NCBI RefSeq assembly: GCF_000699445.3
Contig: NC_067196.1
Coordinates: 86,232,364 to 86,296,363, forward strand
Origin: Schistosoma haematobium
Lineage: Eukaryota; Platyhelminthes; Trematoda; Strigeidida; Schistosomatidae
Length of the DNA stretch: 64,000 bases
Direction of reading: 5' to 3'
Shown here: positions 23,198-35,018 of the stretch, piece after piece
Position numbering within the stretch: the stretch's first letter is position 1
Layout of the letters: the number at the start of each line of letters is the position of its first letter
Program-made: the position numbers and the translations under genes
Notes under the pieces: generated by a model
Seen by the model: only the letters and a program-made list of their open reading frames with translations
Databases searched by the model: none
Told to the model about the DNA's origin: nothing

Positions 23198-23570
23198 TTG
23201 GTATTGCTTCGCTTGTATCTTCCCATTAAGGTTTAAGACTGCAGTTGATCAGTCTGTTATTAGCATATGTGCATACTGTGCATATGCCTCGATATTGCCT
23301 TAATTCACAAGCTTTTTGTAAGCAATGATGGATAGTGGCTAAACAATACCAAGTAAAGTTAAATTCACCCAATTGCACAAGTAAGTGGCTATCAGGACTC
23401 AGTAACTGAGTGGATAACGAGATGACATTTGGAGTGAACGATACTGAGTTCGAGTCCTAGAGTGAACATCAATTCTGAGGTACAGGTATATCCAGCTGAT
23501 GAGTCCCAAATAGAACGAGACGTGCGTCCTGGATTCCACTGCCAGCCACTACCCATCATTGCTTACATAA
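23198..23570 (+). mobile_element. SINE-HHR family B, composite copy
   Basis: 23198-23345 is reverse family B: its 3' end (complement of TAGCCACTATCCATCATTGC) is joined to the lead segment AAAAGCTTGTGAATTAAGGC, a unit-to-unit junction. 23346-23570 is a forward copy with tRNA-like head (GAGTTCGAGTCC) and HHR at about 23487-23535. HHR: CUGAUGAG intact, second core CGAGA (A14 to G), inactive. Confidence 0.75.
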
Positions 23571-23646
23571 ATTTAATGTTTAACTGAAAAAAAGTTTTTT
23601 TTTCGTACACTTCTAAAGAGTAAAAACAAGAAAGCTATTTTAAGCA

Positions 23647-23745
23647 AAGATGGAATTCAAGATGCATGTTTCGTCCTATTTCGTACTCGTCAGTTAGATG
23701 TACCTACATCTCAGAGTTGATGTTCACTCTCGGAAGCTACAGGTC
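23647..23745 (-). mobile_element. SINE-HHR family B, partial reverse copy
   Basis: HHR at 23652-23700: CUGACGAG and CGAAAC are intact, but stem III reads ACATGCAT, consistent with CpG decay of ACGCGCGT, and stem II has a mismatch. The segment between GATGG and AATTC is deleted. Confidence 0.65.
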
Positions 23746-24929
23746 AAGATTCTGGAGTTTTCTTCCAAAAGATGATTGGATAGGATGTCTTCTTCTCTTT
23801 CTAAGCTTCCTAGGGTTCACTCGTTGGTCTTTCTCACAAAAAAATTGTATTTCAAAAAAATCAACATACAGGATATTTTTAAAATAAATCAATATTATGA
23901 TTGATTTTCTGAAAGGCTAGAACTTTTGTGCCTTCATAGAACCATAAACTGTAACAACCTGATAGGTCAAAGTTATAATCGGGGTAAGTTATATTCAATA
24001 TATGACAACTGTGTATGATCAGTCGACTGAAATGATGTGACTATTGATTGGTCGAGCGACGATTACCCAGGAAAACTGAATTGATAACAGAAGGGCTAAT
24101 AACATATGATTATCAAAAGAAAGAATATTTAATCATGAGAATGAGTTATTTTGTGTTAATTGAATGACACATATTGCGAAACATGTAACACAAAATAATG
24201 ATCATTAAAATCGATTTAAAAGGTAAGTAAATGTAGGTCATGAATTTCCTCGTTCATTCTCAACCTGCTTTGTGAAGCATTTTAGGTTCTGTGCATAATA
24301 ATCCTATAATAATTTCAATATTTCTGAACTCTTTTTCTGAAAAGTAATTAGTTTTCTACGTTTTCAAACGACAGACATTATGAAATATCTAGGTATTTTA
24401 TTTTCTGCAGTTATGTGAACTTTGTGTGAACACTACTATCTAGAGTGCTTGTAAGTGACTTGTAGAGGAACGTGGCATCCAAGTTGGTCACAGTCATTAG
24501 ATGGAGCGAAGAGTTTCAGTACATCTAAGACATAGCCTAGGCAGAACATCGGAGGACCAAAAGAGAAGACAGTCTGGATTGCAGAACACACCGCAAGACT
24601 CAACTGCTATTTAGAGTACGTTTAACAAAATATCTGTCTATTTCAAACTCAATTCATTTAAAATTGTTTTTATATGGATTTAATCACTAATTTTTTGCTG
24701 TAGCACTTGACTTATAGTTTCGTAAGAGCAAATCGATTATTGGATGTGTTTCTGTTTAAGTGTACTGTTTTGGTAGAACAGTATACGCGTGATATCTATT
24801 GTCCAATGTTTTCATCATTTTGGATTATGCTTAGTTAGAATTTGGTGTTTGGTTTCGTGAATAAATTATCAAGTTGACCCCATTATTCACTAAACTAATC
24901 TCTTAATCAGTCATCTGAATACTGTTCGA
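23746..24929. other. AT-rich stretch without recognised gene
   Basis: A less AT-rich block at about 24440-24600 may be an old element but shows no domain I recognise. Confidence 0.4.
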
Positions 24930-25370
24930 TAATATATATCTGTTCACATTGATCGATTCATGATATCAATCTGAACTCAACAATCTTCACAACCCTATAC
25001 TATTAATTATCATATGTTCACTAAAGAATGGCTCTGAGAAAAGAATTCTCGGGGTTCTAGTAAAAATTTGTGACCTGTGGAATTCACCCATGTCGAGTGT
25101 GAGGCAGTTACCCACCGAAGACAATGGAAGATGATCTCACAATACCATGGATTGGTTTAAGTCAGATATGACGATGAATACCGGCTCAGTGGCCTACAGG
25201 TCAAGTGTTCGCACGCGAGACCGAAGGTCCTGGGTTTGAGTCTCACGTGCAGGACGGTGGATGCTCAGTGCTGAGGAGTCTCGTGGTAGGACGAAACAGC
25301 CGCCCAGTGCTTCCAAGCTTTTAATGGTGATCTGAAATTGATCGATTCATGATCTCAATCGAAATATATC
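24930..25370 (+). mobile_element. SINE-HHR family A, tail plus full unit (partial tandem dimer)
   Basis: Tail 24930-25007 (TTCACAACCCTATACTATTA) leads through ATTATCATATGTTCACTAAA into a full forward unit; tRNA-like head GGCTCAGTGG...GGGTTTGAGTCTC; HHR 25264-25310. CUGAGGAG and CGAAA intact, but stem I is broken and A15.1-U16.1 is A-C. Confidence 0.7.
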
Positions 25371-25631
25371 TATTTATCAAATCCCTTTGATTATTTTATT
25401 TCATGATCAGTTTGCTAATTTTACACCACTTTCTAATTTACACATTTAACATTTTAATTTAAAAGTATAGCCTCCCTATTACATCATCAAGTTTATTTTG
25501 AGTTTATGTTTTCTCGCAGAATTAATACTTACAATTCCATACATTGATATTTGATTGCATAGCTTGATGATAAATATGTTGAAAAGAGATCCAGTGGCTT
25601 GATTTAATGTTTCCGATGAAAGTCCTTCATA

Positions 25632-26155
25632 TAATCGGTTAGGTCCCGATAAGGATAATGAATGGTAACTTTTGGGATCCATTTATAGACCAATAATATG
25701 CGTATATTTTTATCGTATAATTGTTAATTAACTAAACTATTCATATTCATGTCCCTCATATTATGAGCTTTATTTTGACCTATGAACTATTATTATACGA
25801 CCTGCCATTCTTGAATTATTCCCTGCCTATTAATTATTACCTCACTCATTCACAGCCACATTTAACTAATTCTTGTACAAATGTTGTTTTATATTTTATT
25901 GGTACGATGTGGTCTGTCTGGTTGGTATATAAACCCAATGTGTTTGAAATAAATGATTCATATCGCAGAGGCTCGGATTGGTGTTCTGGACTTAACTGGC
26001 CGGTCTAGGCAAAAAGCAGGACCAATCAGGACTCTAGACTGTTTCCACGTGTTCTACACGTCATTTGTCCGGTCGATAATTCACTGCACTCTAATTGGCG
26101 GTATCATTGCGTTATACATCAAAAGGGCACTCAGTCTAGCTGTTATAACATAATC
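25632..26155 (+). mobile_element. Solo LTR, family I (copy 1), TSD TAATC
   Basis: TAATC at 25632-25636 and 26151-26155 flank a 514-bp LTR (25637-26150), ending TTATAACA. Contains GGTATATAAACCC (TATA-like, ~25928) followed by GAAATAAATG (polyA-like), giving plus sense. Colinear with the inverted copy at 35976-36486. No internal retroviral-type genes nearby. Confidence 0.85.
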
Positions 26156-26735
26156 CATTGTAATTTTAATTAAAGGTATCAATATTGTACTAAAATTATC
26201 GATTCAATGAAACACCATGATTAAAATTGAATTAATACGATGGATATCTTTATGCTATATCCATTTATTTTACACTGATACTCAATCAATTTATGTATGT
26301 AACTTACGATAAATACTTTTCCACTTCTAAGAAATTTCTATTTCTATATATCTATGAACGTTCTCATTTTCATTAAAAAAAACCCATTCACTTAATCAAG
26401 AAATAGTCATTATAAATATCTTTATATTAGTTTCTAGATATTTACCATATACATATGGTACATCATACAATAGTCAATATATATATCTATAATATATACA
26501 ATGAAAACATGTCATACTATAGGAGAAACCTGAAGATGATTATTTTAAACTGATTAACAACTGTAAAGAATTCATTTTATTTTGTTACAATTTGTACCCT
26601 TTTATATTTGTTATTATACAAAAGTATATTCCTGTTATGTAATCCAAAGAAATAGTTGTTCAAATGACAGATACAAATCTTTTAAAGATCATATTGTTAT
26701 AAATTGTAAACAGGAATAAAATATTTATAAATAAA

Positions 26736-27201
26736 ATGAAACATTAATTTTATAGTTGAATTCATTAGTTAATTGAAGATGGACTACTATGGGAAATCTG
26801 GAAGAACTGGACGATCGTTTTGTCCTATTGTGGGATTCCTCAGCAGTGCACATCCACAATCTCACCTCGCGAGGTTCGAACTCAGGGTATATCAATCTTG
26901 CGCGCGGATGATTAATCTGTAGACCACTGAGCCGGCATCCAATGGTGTTAATTTGTAACTTTAACCAATCCAAAAAATCGAACCACTGTTCGCTATTGTC
27001 TTTAGTGAGTTACTACCACATAACAGACCCTGGGTTCGAATCTCGCGGGGCAGGATCGTGGATGCGCACTGTTGAGGAGTCCCATACTAGGATGAAATAA
27101 CCATTCAGTGCTTTCAGGTTTTTCATAGTGTTCTAGCTTCAGTTGACTCATGAATTCAACTACAAAATTACTAAAATTTCCACAAAACGCATTATGAAAC
27201 A
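26736..27201 (+). mobile_element. SINE-HHR family A inverted composite with 8-bp TSD
   Basis: ATGAAACA at 26736-26743 and 27194-27201. Left ~26744-27032 is reverse (tail, HHR 26814-26849, complete head and 5' part); right 27033-27193 is forward, beginning exactly at the B box CCTGGGTTCGAATC, then HHR 27066-27111 and tail. Left HHR: G10.1 to A and G12 to A; right HHR: C3 to U and disrupted stem III. Both expected inactive. Confidence 0.75.
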
Positions 27202-27304
27202 ATAATGTCACTTATTTGAAGAAGACTAAGAAAATTTTACGTAATTCTAGCAAATAAATGCCGACTAAAGTAGAAAATTGTACAATTTTATGGGCAATGA
27301 ATAT

Positions 27305-27400
27305 GACAAGAGGAGTCCCATACTAGGATGACACGACCGTCTAGTGCTTCCAGGTTTTCAAGGATGGTTTAGATCAATTCATGAATTCAACTAATAAGAA
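27305..27400 (+). mobile_element. SINE-HHR family A, 3' fragment
   Basis: Starts within the HHR (AGGAGTCCCATACTAGGATG) and continues through GTGCTTCCAGG into the tail. 5'-truncated. Confidence 0.65.
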
Positions 27401-27549
27401 AGAATTGTTTATAAGAGAAAGTTTTGAATTGATAAGTGAACTTTATGAATAATCTAGAATCAATATAAACTTGTTGTTTATTATTTCATTTAATATTCTA
27501 CATAAAAATTATACCCAGTATCCATAAAACTAGCTTAACAAACTTTTTT

Positions 27550-27790
27550 AGTCGATGATTAAAGGTAATCGACAGGAAACCCTGGACTTAAGTTTCGTAC
27601 TCGTTAGTGAGATTCAGTTGTTATCTTGAGGGAAGTGATGCCTTCAGAAAGATACGATCCCGTATAACTCGGCTTCATAGTCGAAGACATCACCACTGAG
27701 CTATATGGACCTCATCTAACCTCGTGAAGGATTGATATTTATTTACAACTGACTTGCCATTATTCAGTGACCAATCAATTATAAACATTC
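27550..27790 (-). mobile_element. SINE-HHR family C copy
   Basis: Reverse copy: HHR remnant at about 27570-27612, tRNA-like head complement near 27640-27715 (CACTGAGCTATATGG), then the CAGTGACCAATCA box. HHR first core reads CUAACGAG and stem II is deleted (GAGUACGAAAC). Confidence 0.7.
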
Positions 27791-28486
27791 GTTTCATTCA
27801 GTTTGTGTAGTGAACAGAACATGGGTGAGGACAATCGAATGTATTTAACACAAAATTACAGGACTTGCTAATAAAATCTAACAATCATAAAGTAAATGCT
27901 TAATTTGCAAAATGTCCGCAAATTGTCTCAAAATGATTCAGACTTCATTGTTCTTGCATTTTCATACAAATTGCATCCTGTTTCCATTCTTTACTGTTCG
28001 ATCCTCTTGTCTCTCTGCTACCAGACCTTCTGTTCACGACTAACATCATATACTAATTATATCAATATACGTAGCACACACCACATTTGTTGATCTTAAA
28101 ACGTTTTTCGGATAGTAAAATGCACAGTTTTGAACTTTTCATTTCAGTATAGAACGGAAGATATTGCTCTGTTTATTGAGGATTGAAATATTTTCTGTTA
28201 GCAATATTTTATCAGAAAATACTGACAATCACTTTCTCGTTATGTGTAAATATAGAGAGGAACTATTTGTTTTGCTGAGATTTTTACTTTTTGTAGTTAT
28301 CAAGTACTTGAGTAGGGAAGCTTTCAGTAATCGATCTGACTTTTTACTGATTCGAAAGTCTACTGTTTTTGTAGACACTTCTGTCTCTAATTATTTGTTA
28401 AAATTGGAAAGATCAATTACTCGATCTGACCGACATCGACTAAGCTCCTGTAAGACTAAGATGTATGTATAAATGATTGACCTTTG

Positions 28487-28940
28487 TGGCCCTTAAATCT
28501 GACTCCATTTAGATCGTATGAATGATTGTTATTGAAATATACATACTGCCAATTCTCGTACATAATTAATGACTTAAATCGCGTTAGTGAATAACGGAAT
28601 TAAATAATTTTGAATACGTATATTTCATACAATCGTTGATCCAGACAAACGATCGGAGAAACAAAGCGAAGAAAACGAAGTGCAGCAAAATAATCCTCAG
28701 TGGAGAAGGCGTGTGAGCCAACTCAATTCAGCAAAGTATGAATCGATAGTTATAGTCGAACAAAAACAAGTTACAGATAAATGATGAGTAGGATAAGAAA
28801 TGCACACATATACGCTTACATAAAAACAGTCAAGGTTAATAAGCGAATAAGTGACAGGGTAAAATGTGGCTTCAGAAGAATGAATAGATTGATCAGTCCA
28901 AAGGCTAGAATAACCCATGTGCGCTTGCATAGTAACCGAC
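28487..28940 (+). repeat. Family F repeat copy
   Basis: Starts TTTGTGGCCCTTAAATCTGA; colinear with 7338-7800 and runs to TAACCGACACTA, after which the sequence diverges. Confidence 0.5.
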
Positions 28941-29099
28941 ACTATGGACTACTGAGTAATGAGCCATTTCACATGGGACTAGAGCTTCATAGTGGTTACT
29001 CAAACTTGCATCAACACACATCACAACATAGTGCAAATGATATCGAATCACTTACCCTAGTGATCCTATTGCAGTTTGATTAACATAATTCGCTTAACA

Positions 29100-29860
29100 C
29101 CAAGAAGCACTTAATATACATAACATTAGTAACTGTTCAGTGATTAATCAAATGTGAAAGGTCAATTTATATACTAACATTTATGTTGCTAATCCATTAT
29201 TTATTCCTAGGTACAATCTCCCTATAAACTTTAAATGATCTACTTTAAGTTATTATATGAATCAATCGATAATCATATACTCATAACTTAACAGAGTGGT
29301 CAGATTGCTTTTTATTTGACTAAATTATAAACTAATCCAATTTTATATGTTATGTCTTTATAATCTAATCTAATTTGATTATATCGGTGACATTTATTTA
29401 TGAGTTATTTAAGTGATAATTAATTATTGTGAAATAATAATAATAACAATTAGTAGTAATAGTAATAGTAGTAGTAGTAATAGTATTAGTAATAGTATTA
29501 GTAATAATAGTAATAGTAGTAGTACCAACGTTATCATTAAATATTTAGATAAACTTTCCAGTTCATTGATACAAAAAAAATGTACAGAAGGAAAGGAAAC
29601 AATGTTTTGTAGTTTCAGAGAAAATAAAGCATGTTCTATTATAACATGAAATCATGTATTGTTTATAAAAATTGGATTATGAATAATTATTTCATTCTAA
29701 ATCAATCATGTTATTATTAGTAGAATCAAAGTTACTGAATTTAATGTTGCTTAGATAATATTTTTATTGAATTGTAAATATTGATATGAACGATGAATAG
29801 CTTTATAGAACTAGTTAAATTTATCTGAGAAAGTGCAAAAACTCTAGAAGAGAATTATTT
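29100..29860. other. AT-rich stretch with TAG/TAA trinucleotide repeat
   Basis: Trinucleotide AGT/AAT run at about 29453-29527; otherwise nothing recognised. The Ser/Asn-rich frame across it is a repeat artefact. Confidence 0.6.
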
Positions 29861-30072
29861 ACTTATGCCTGTTACCTATTGTGAAGGAACATAGGCCACC
29901 CACCACCATTCTCCATCGAACTCTGTCCTGTACAATCCTTTCCAGTTGCTATTCATTCATTTCATATCTACTTCCAATTCTCAATGCAATGAGTTTTTTC
30001 GGTCTTCCACTTTTACGTTTCATTTCAGGATTTCGGGTAAGCGCTTGCCTTATGATGCAGTTTTATGATTTT

Positions 30073-30516
30073 TAGTGGCCCAAGATCTGACTCCAGTTAT
30101 ATTATATGTTTGACTGTTATTGATAATCCTCGTATATAATAACGGGATTAAATAAGTGTTATATGAGAATGGATTTTCGAATACATATATTTTGTACAAT
30201 CGTTGATCGGAACAGATAATCAGAGACGTAGCGAAGGAAGAGAAGAAGAGAGAGCGAAAAGAGACGGCGCTCAATGGAGAAGGCATGTAAGGTAACTCCA
30301 TTTAATCAAGTAATAATTGATATTTGTAGTCAGGTAAAAATAAGTTAGATAAGTAGTGTAAGATAAGAAATGTACACACATACGCTCATGTAAAAAGTCA
30401 GGGTTCATAAGTGAATAATTAGCAAGGTCAAAATGTGACTCAAGAATAATGAATAAATTGGCTTTTTCAGAAGCTAGAATAAGTTATATGTGCTTAACAA
30501 AGTAACTGACACTACA
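30073..30516 (+). repeat. Family F repeat copy nested in E4
   Basis: AGTGGCCCAAGATCTGACTC to AACTGACACTACA; colinear with the two other F copies. Near-matching flanks ATTTT/ATTTA could be a decayed TSD. Confidence 0.5.
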
Positions 30517-30524
30517 ATTTACTC

Positions 30525-31053
30525 ATCCCCCAATACCCTAGTACGGCAGAGGGTGGGGAGAGTCAGCTCTCCCTCTCTGAATGCTCTCATATGGTCACGA
30601 GTAAACAGCCACTACCAGGTAAGCCCTACTCACTGCCTTCTCGTGGTAGGAGTGTTGTTTAAGAGATCGAGAGAACAAAAAGTGAATGTTCGGCGCTTTA
30701 ACCGGGTTGGTGGATATGGATGATCCATCTAGGGGAGTTGGAAAACCTTGAATTCAAACTAATCGTGCACATGGGCTCCAGGATCCTAAAGGGACAAATG
30801 TCGTATGGACCAATCATTGGTCACCGGCCACTATGGGACTGAATCTCATTACGTTGCTCCATTGCCTTGTGGATCATACCTTTAGGTCGAAGGCTTCAGG
30901 TGTGGCTCCTTAAGAAAACCACCTGCTTCGGTCTGGGCAGCCGGGCAGTATCACAGTCTACACACAAATCAAGTGACTTGTGTGGCGTATATGTATTCGG
31001 TGCCCCTTTTTACCAACATATATATGTTCAAATAAATAAATAAATAAATAAAT
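30525..31053 (+). mobile_element. Non-autonomous derivative of family G (5' UTR joined to 3' end)
   Basis: 30530-30960 matches the 5' UTR of the G element at 39650-40030 (AATGCTCTCATATGGTCACG, CACCTGCTTCGGTCTGGGCA, CGGGCAGTATCACAG). It then jumps to the G 3' terminus (GTATTCGGTGCCCCTTTTTACC...GTTCAAATAAATAAATAA) also seen at 51500-51558. No endonuclease or RT remains. An internally deleted, SINE-like passenger. Confidence 0.75.
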
Positions 31054-31150
31054 AAACTCAATGTATGTCCTATCCACCTAATTGTCTTTCCTAATTTCCT
31101 ATTCAACTAGAAGTTGATCTGTTCTCTCCCAATAAAAGACTTATACTATG

Positions 31151-32040
31151 AATATTAAGATCTAATGATAAGTATATTTCCATTTCATATGATCCAACCT
31201 TAATTCAGTAGTTGACATTTTCAATTTATGATATAGTACCAAAAAAAAACTTAATATTGTCAATGATATTTGTTTCCAAGTCAACAAATATTTACTTCAT
31301 AGATATATTCAGTTTATGGAGATAATGACTTTAAATCTAACAGTAATACCAATAACAATGACAATAATAAATAAATCGATAAATGAAAAGCGAAAAATCC
31401 GTTGTTTTTTTTTTAAAAAAAAACACAACAACTTTACTTCCGATTATTCTATAAACAATTTGTATTTCATTCATCTGTCTTTTAGGAGAATAAATGTCAT
31501 CCTGTTGTCATCATGTTTATAAATTGTCATTTAGTTATTAGTATAGGTAAACAATTATAATGTGAATCTTGTAAAACTGACACTAAATCATTATACATCT
31601 ATATCCCAACTGTTTCATTATTTCACTAAAGTTTATTTATTATTTTATCTATTTATGATTATAAAATAAACTTGTGTTCATTTTAAATGATCATTGTATG
31701 TGAATAGGAAATTGTTGACAGTTCATATTAAATAAGAATGTCATTATAATTGTAATTGAAGTATCTCATATGATTATAATTGAATGTCAAAACTATTATT
31801 TCATTTGGCTATTATTATCATTATGATGATGGAAATAGTTGATACATCAATAAATAAATGTACAATGAACAATATATTTTCATTTCCAAGTATTACTTCT
31901 GTAAATTAGGTAGAGTAAGTAAAGATATATTATGAAATTGGGTTTGTTAAATCATTGACTCATATTCTCTTGTACTTTTTTTTCTTCTATGAGTTCTCAT
32001 ATGTAAGAGTTTGTTTATGCTAACTCAGAGATATGCTATC
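31151..32040. other. AT-rich stretch without recognised gene
   Basis: Poly-T/A runs (31405-31430) and simple AT sequence only. Confidence 0.5.
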
Positions 32041-32044
32041 ACTA

Positions 32045-32605
32045 TGGTAGACTTACTTACTTTCTTACTTACACCTGTTACCGCTCGTCAAGGAGCACAG
32101 GCCGCCCACCACCATTCTCCGTCCAACCATGCCCTGGGAAATGCTTTACACCTCCTTCCAGTTATTATTCATTTTTTTCATATCTACTTCTATTTCTCGA
32201 TGTAAAGTGTTCTTTGACCTTCCTCTTCTCCGCTTCCCTTCACGATTCCAAGTTAGGGCTTGTCTCGTGATACAGTTTCATAATTTCTATAATGTATGTC
32301 CTATCCACCAACTCCATTGTCTTTTAATAATTTTCTCTTCAGCTCGAAGCTGGTTTGTTTTCTCTCACAGACGGCTGTTACTGATGGTATCCGATCAATG
32401 GATGTTGAGTATCTTGCGTAGACAACTATTTATAAATGCTTACACTTTCTTGATGATGGTTGTAGTAGATATCGAAGTTTCAGTAGACAGTAGAACTGTC
32501 TTGACGTTCGTATTGAAGATTCTGACTACGATATTGGTTGAAAGTTGTTTTGAGTTCCACATGTTCTTCAATTGTAGAAATGTGGCCTTTGCTTTGTCAA
32601 TCCAA
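32045..32605 (-). mobile_element. E-type retrotransposon E5, 5'-truncated
   Basis: 3' end ACTTACTTACACCTGTTACC at left; complement of the diverged-subfamily RT tail (same subfamily as E3), truncated at about 32605 near the region encoding ...[20 protein letters not shown]. Frameshifted. Confidence 0.75.
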
Positions 32606-33285
32606 ATGAATGTCAAAAATAATTGAACCAATTATTTTCTATGTTTGAAATTCGATGAATTGAATAATGTGTACAAGAATTTAAAGTTGAATTATGTAAC
32701 TATTTCAGTCAGTAATGAGATGTTTATCAAAAAACGTGACTAAATAGTCTATGCAGTTGAAAATGTTCTAAATAATGTTACAGCGGAATACTTGAAAGTA
32801 TTCTTTTCAAATTAAAAGTTTTGAAGAAGACAAGCGTTTGAGGAAGTCGTTACCCCAGAACATTTATTCAGAAATATTGTAGTACATATAATCCAAAAAC
32901 GAGTACGGATAAATTTGAAAGGGAACACTTGTTCTATAGATGTTCAAATGTGATCTAATTACAAAACAATTTATCAAACGCTGACCACAACTTCAATAAA
33001 TAAATAATTAGCTATCACGTTTTCATCGACATACACAACATTATGTCCATCAACGGGAACAAAAGTAGATAAATGGTTGTCACACGTCACCTGCAAATGA
33101 AAATCCAAGTTCATATATAAGTGCAAAATCAAGATCATCGGAAGAACGTAAATACAGGAATCTACAGGTTTCATTAAGTGTGTCGCAAAGAATTCAAATA
33201 TCAGAGGATAAAGAGTTTTCGTAGTTCGATGACACTTAAATATTATTGTATTTTCTTTTCAATAAAAACTTCCTGATTTTAATAT
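32606..33285. other. AT-rich stretch without recognised gene
   Basis: No gene or classified repeat seen. Confidence 0.5.
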
Positions 33286-33289
33286 ATTC

Positions 33290-33440
33290 AGATCGTGGCT
33301 ACTAATGGAAATGAGGACACACATGTTGTCTGATTCGAGGAATGTCACCTGAATGTACCTGCGTCAGAGTGAGGCTTGAATCCAGTACCTCTCAAGTCGA
33401 ACATCGACGTGTTATCTGCTGAACTTCTGAGTGCACGTTA
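33290..33440 (-). mobile_element. Decayed tRNA-headed SINE (family B-like)
   Basis: Reverse order: ...GTCACCTGAATGTACCTGCG, then GGCTTGAATCCAGTACC (B-box complement region) and TTATCTGCTGAACTTCTGAG. HHR core no longer recognisable. Confidence 0.45.
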
Positions 33441-33929
33441 CTATTAACTTCTGAAAAAGATATGAAGTTATAAATTTAAGAGTTTGAGCTTTTTAGCCGT
33501 TAATATTAAGAAATACCACTGATTACTTTCTATCGTCGTATGTGTCCTCTGATATATTCTTCATCTAACTTTGTAGGATGCACATATACCAATATAAACT
33601 GATTAATTCGTTTCTTCCTCATTTTTACCGATGTAATAAATCATATCCTGCAATATTCTAGAACTATCAACCAAGTATATATACCTCTATTCAAACATAT
33701 TAAACTTATTACAAATAATCTTACATTACACCTATGAACAATTCCTCTCTTAAATACTTCATTTTTATTGAAATTTTCAAAACAAATCATGTTATTTCAT
33801 ATACTATGATCCTTTGATAAATCGAACCAAATTCGAAAACAACAGCATTAGCGAAATGACACGAACCCACTATATTTCAAAGTTCCTCATTACCTCCAAA
33901 CAACTTAAATATACATTTGTAATATTACT

Positions 33930-34262
33930 ATATTGAAGCTAGACCAGCATGTTCGTTCTTCAACAGGTATTTCCTTTAGTTCTAGTGAGAAGCGGTGACC
34001 AGTGGAGTTCAACCGGGTCTGTTGTGAGATAGTAACTCACTGAAGACATTGGCGGATGTGTTGCTCAATTTTGTGGATTGGTTGAAGTTAGACATTAACA
34101 CCGATGGATGCCGGCCGGCTCAGTGTTCTAGTGGTTAAGCGCTCGCGCGCGAGACTGATAGGTCCTCGGTTTGAAACTCACGAGGAGAGGTCGTGAATGC
34201 GCACAGAAATCACAAAACAGAACGAAACGGCCGTCCAGTGCTTCCAGGTTTTCCATGTTGTT
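33930..34262 (+). mobile_element. SINE-HHR family A copy, 5' half of HHR destroyed
   Basis: Nearly complete 5' region (GTTCTAGTGAGAAGCGGTGA through GGTTGAAGTTAGACATTAAC) and head GGCTCAGTGTTCTAGTGG. The HHR region reads GCACAGAAATCACAAAACAG before an intact ACGAAACGGCCGTC half, so inactive. Ends early in the tail; a short reverse tail fragment precedes it at 33932-33950. Confidence 0.7.
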
Positions 34263-34464
34263 GTATATAATAAATGAAAACATTAGCTTATATTGTAAAT
34301 GAAATGAAAAAAATAAAATAATACAATAGATTCATTACATTCTATAAAATTGTTATACTTATTTTGCTTAAATTTAGAAAGGGAACTAATAACATTTAAC
34401 AGTTGATATACAACCAACTATTAAATGTTACATAAATTTTAATATTCCTCCTATTTATTAAAAA

Positions 34465-34793
34465 AAACTATACTTTATATGCAAAGACAGATAGTGGATA
34501 GTAGTGTAATCCAGTTTTATGCGCGTTTCGTCCTATTTGGGACTAATCAGCTGAATGCATCTGCATCTCAGAATTGATGTTCACTTTGGGACTCGAACCC
34601 AGTACCATTCACTTCAAAAGCTATGCTAGCCACTATCCATCTTTGTTTATAAAGCTTGTAACTTCAGGCAATATCGAGGCAGTCCTCAAAGGATCCACAT
34701 ATGTCAATAAGAGACTGATCAATTGCAGTCCTAAACATCAATGGGAAGATTCAAGTGAACAATACCAAGTGAATTTAAAACTATACTTTGTAT
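34465..34793 (-). mobile_element. SINE-HHR family B inverted composite with 16-bp TSD
   Basis: AAACTATACTTTATAT (34465-34480) and AAACTATACTTTGTAT (34778-34793) flank one insertion. Left (34481 to ~34621) is reverse: unit end, HHR 34510-34556, B-box complement GACTCGAACCC, A-box region. Right (~34622-34777) is forward: unit end CTAGCCACTATCCATCTTTG joined to the lead AGCTTGTAACTTCAGGCAAT. Outer arms of ~25 bp are inverted. HHR has G8 to U (CUGAUUAG), inactive. Confidence 0.85.
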
Positions 34794-35018
34794 CATCAAT
34801 ATTATAAAAAGTATTGTCATCAGTCAAAATCCTTAATAAATTAGCTTCGTATTGATTCTTAAAAATATCTAAGTTTTGTAAACTAATTCTATGGGAAGGA
34901 GAATTACGTCTCAATGTTGTTAATTTTTATTAAAATCCTTATAAAAAAAGGAGAAAATCTGCGTAAAATAAACTCATTATTCATATTTTGTCTCATTGAT
35001 GTTATAAATTTAGTTAGT

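Larger units (their letters stand above)
29862..31150 (-). mobile_element. E-type retrotransposon E4, split by nested insertions
   Basis: 29862-30070 is the 3' end (TTACTTATGCCTGTTACC...GATGCAGTTTTATGATT) of a diverged E copy; the adjoining part resumes at ~31057 (CTCAATGTATGTCCTATCCA) to ~31150. Between them lie family F (30073-30516) and a short family G derivative (30525-31053). Order of continuation inferred from E5. Confidence 0.75.

Noticed and set aside
24440..24600. Less AT-rich block resembling a coding fragment
   Set aside because: No consistent frame or known motif on either strand.
16691..25000. Search for a CRISPR array, phage, operon or bacterial defence system
   Set aside because: The window is eukaryotic: spliced gene, retrotransposons and SINEs; no spaced direct-repeat arrays or operon-like ORF runs.
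29413..29649. Ser/Asn-rich open frame
   Set aside because: It is generated by an AGT/AAT trinucleotide repeat and shows no codon or motif support.
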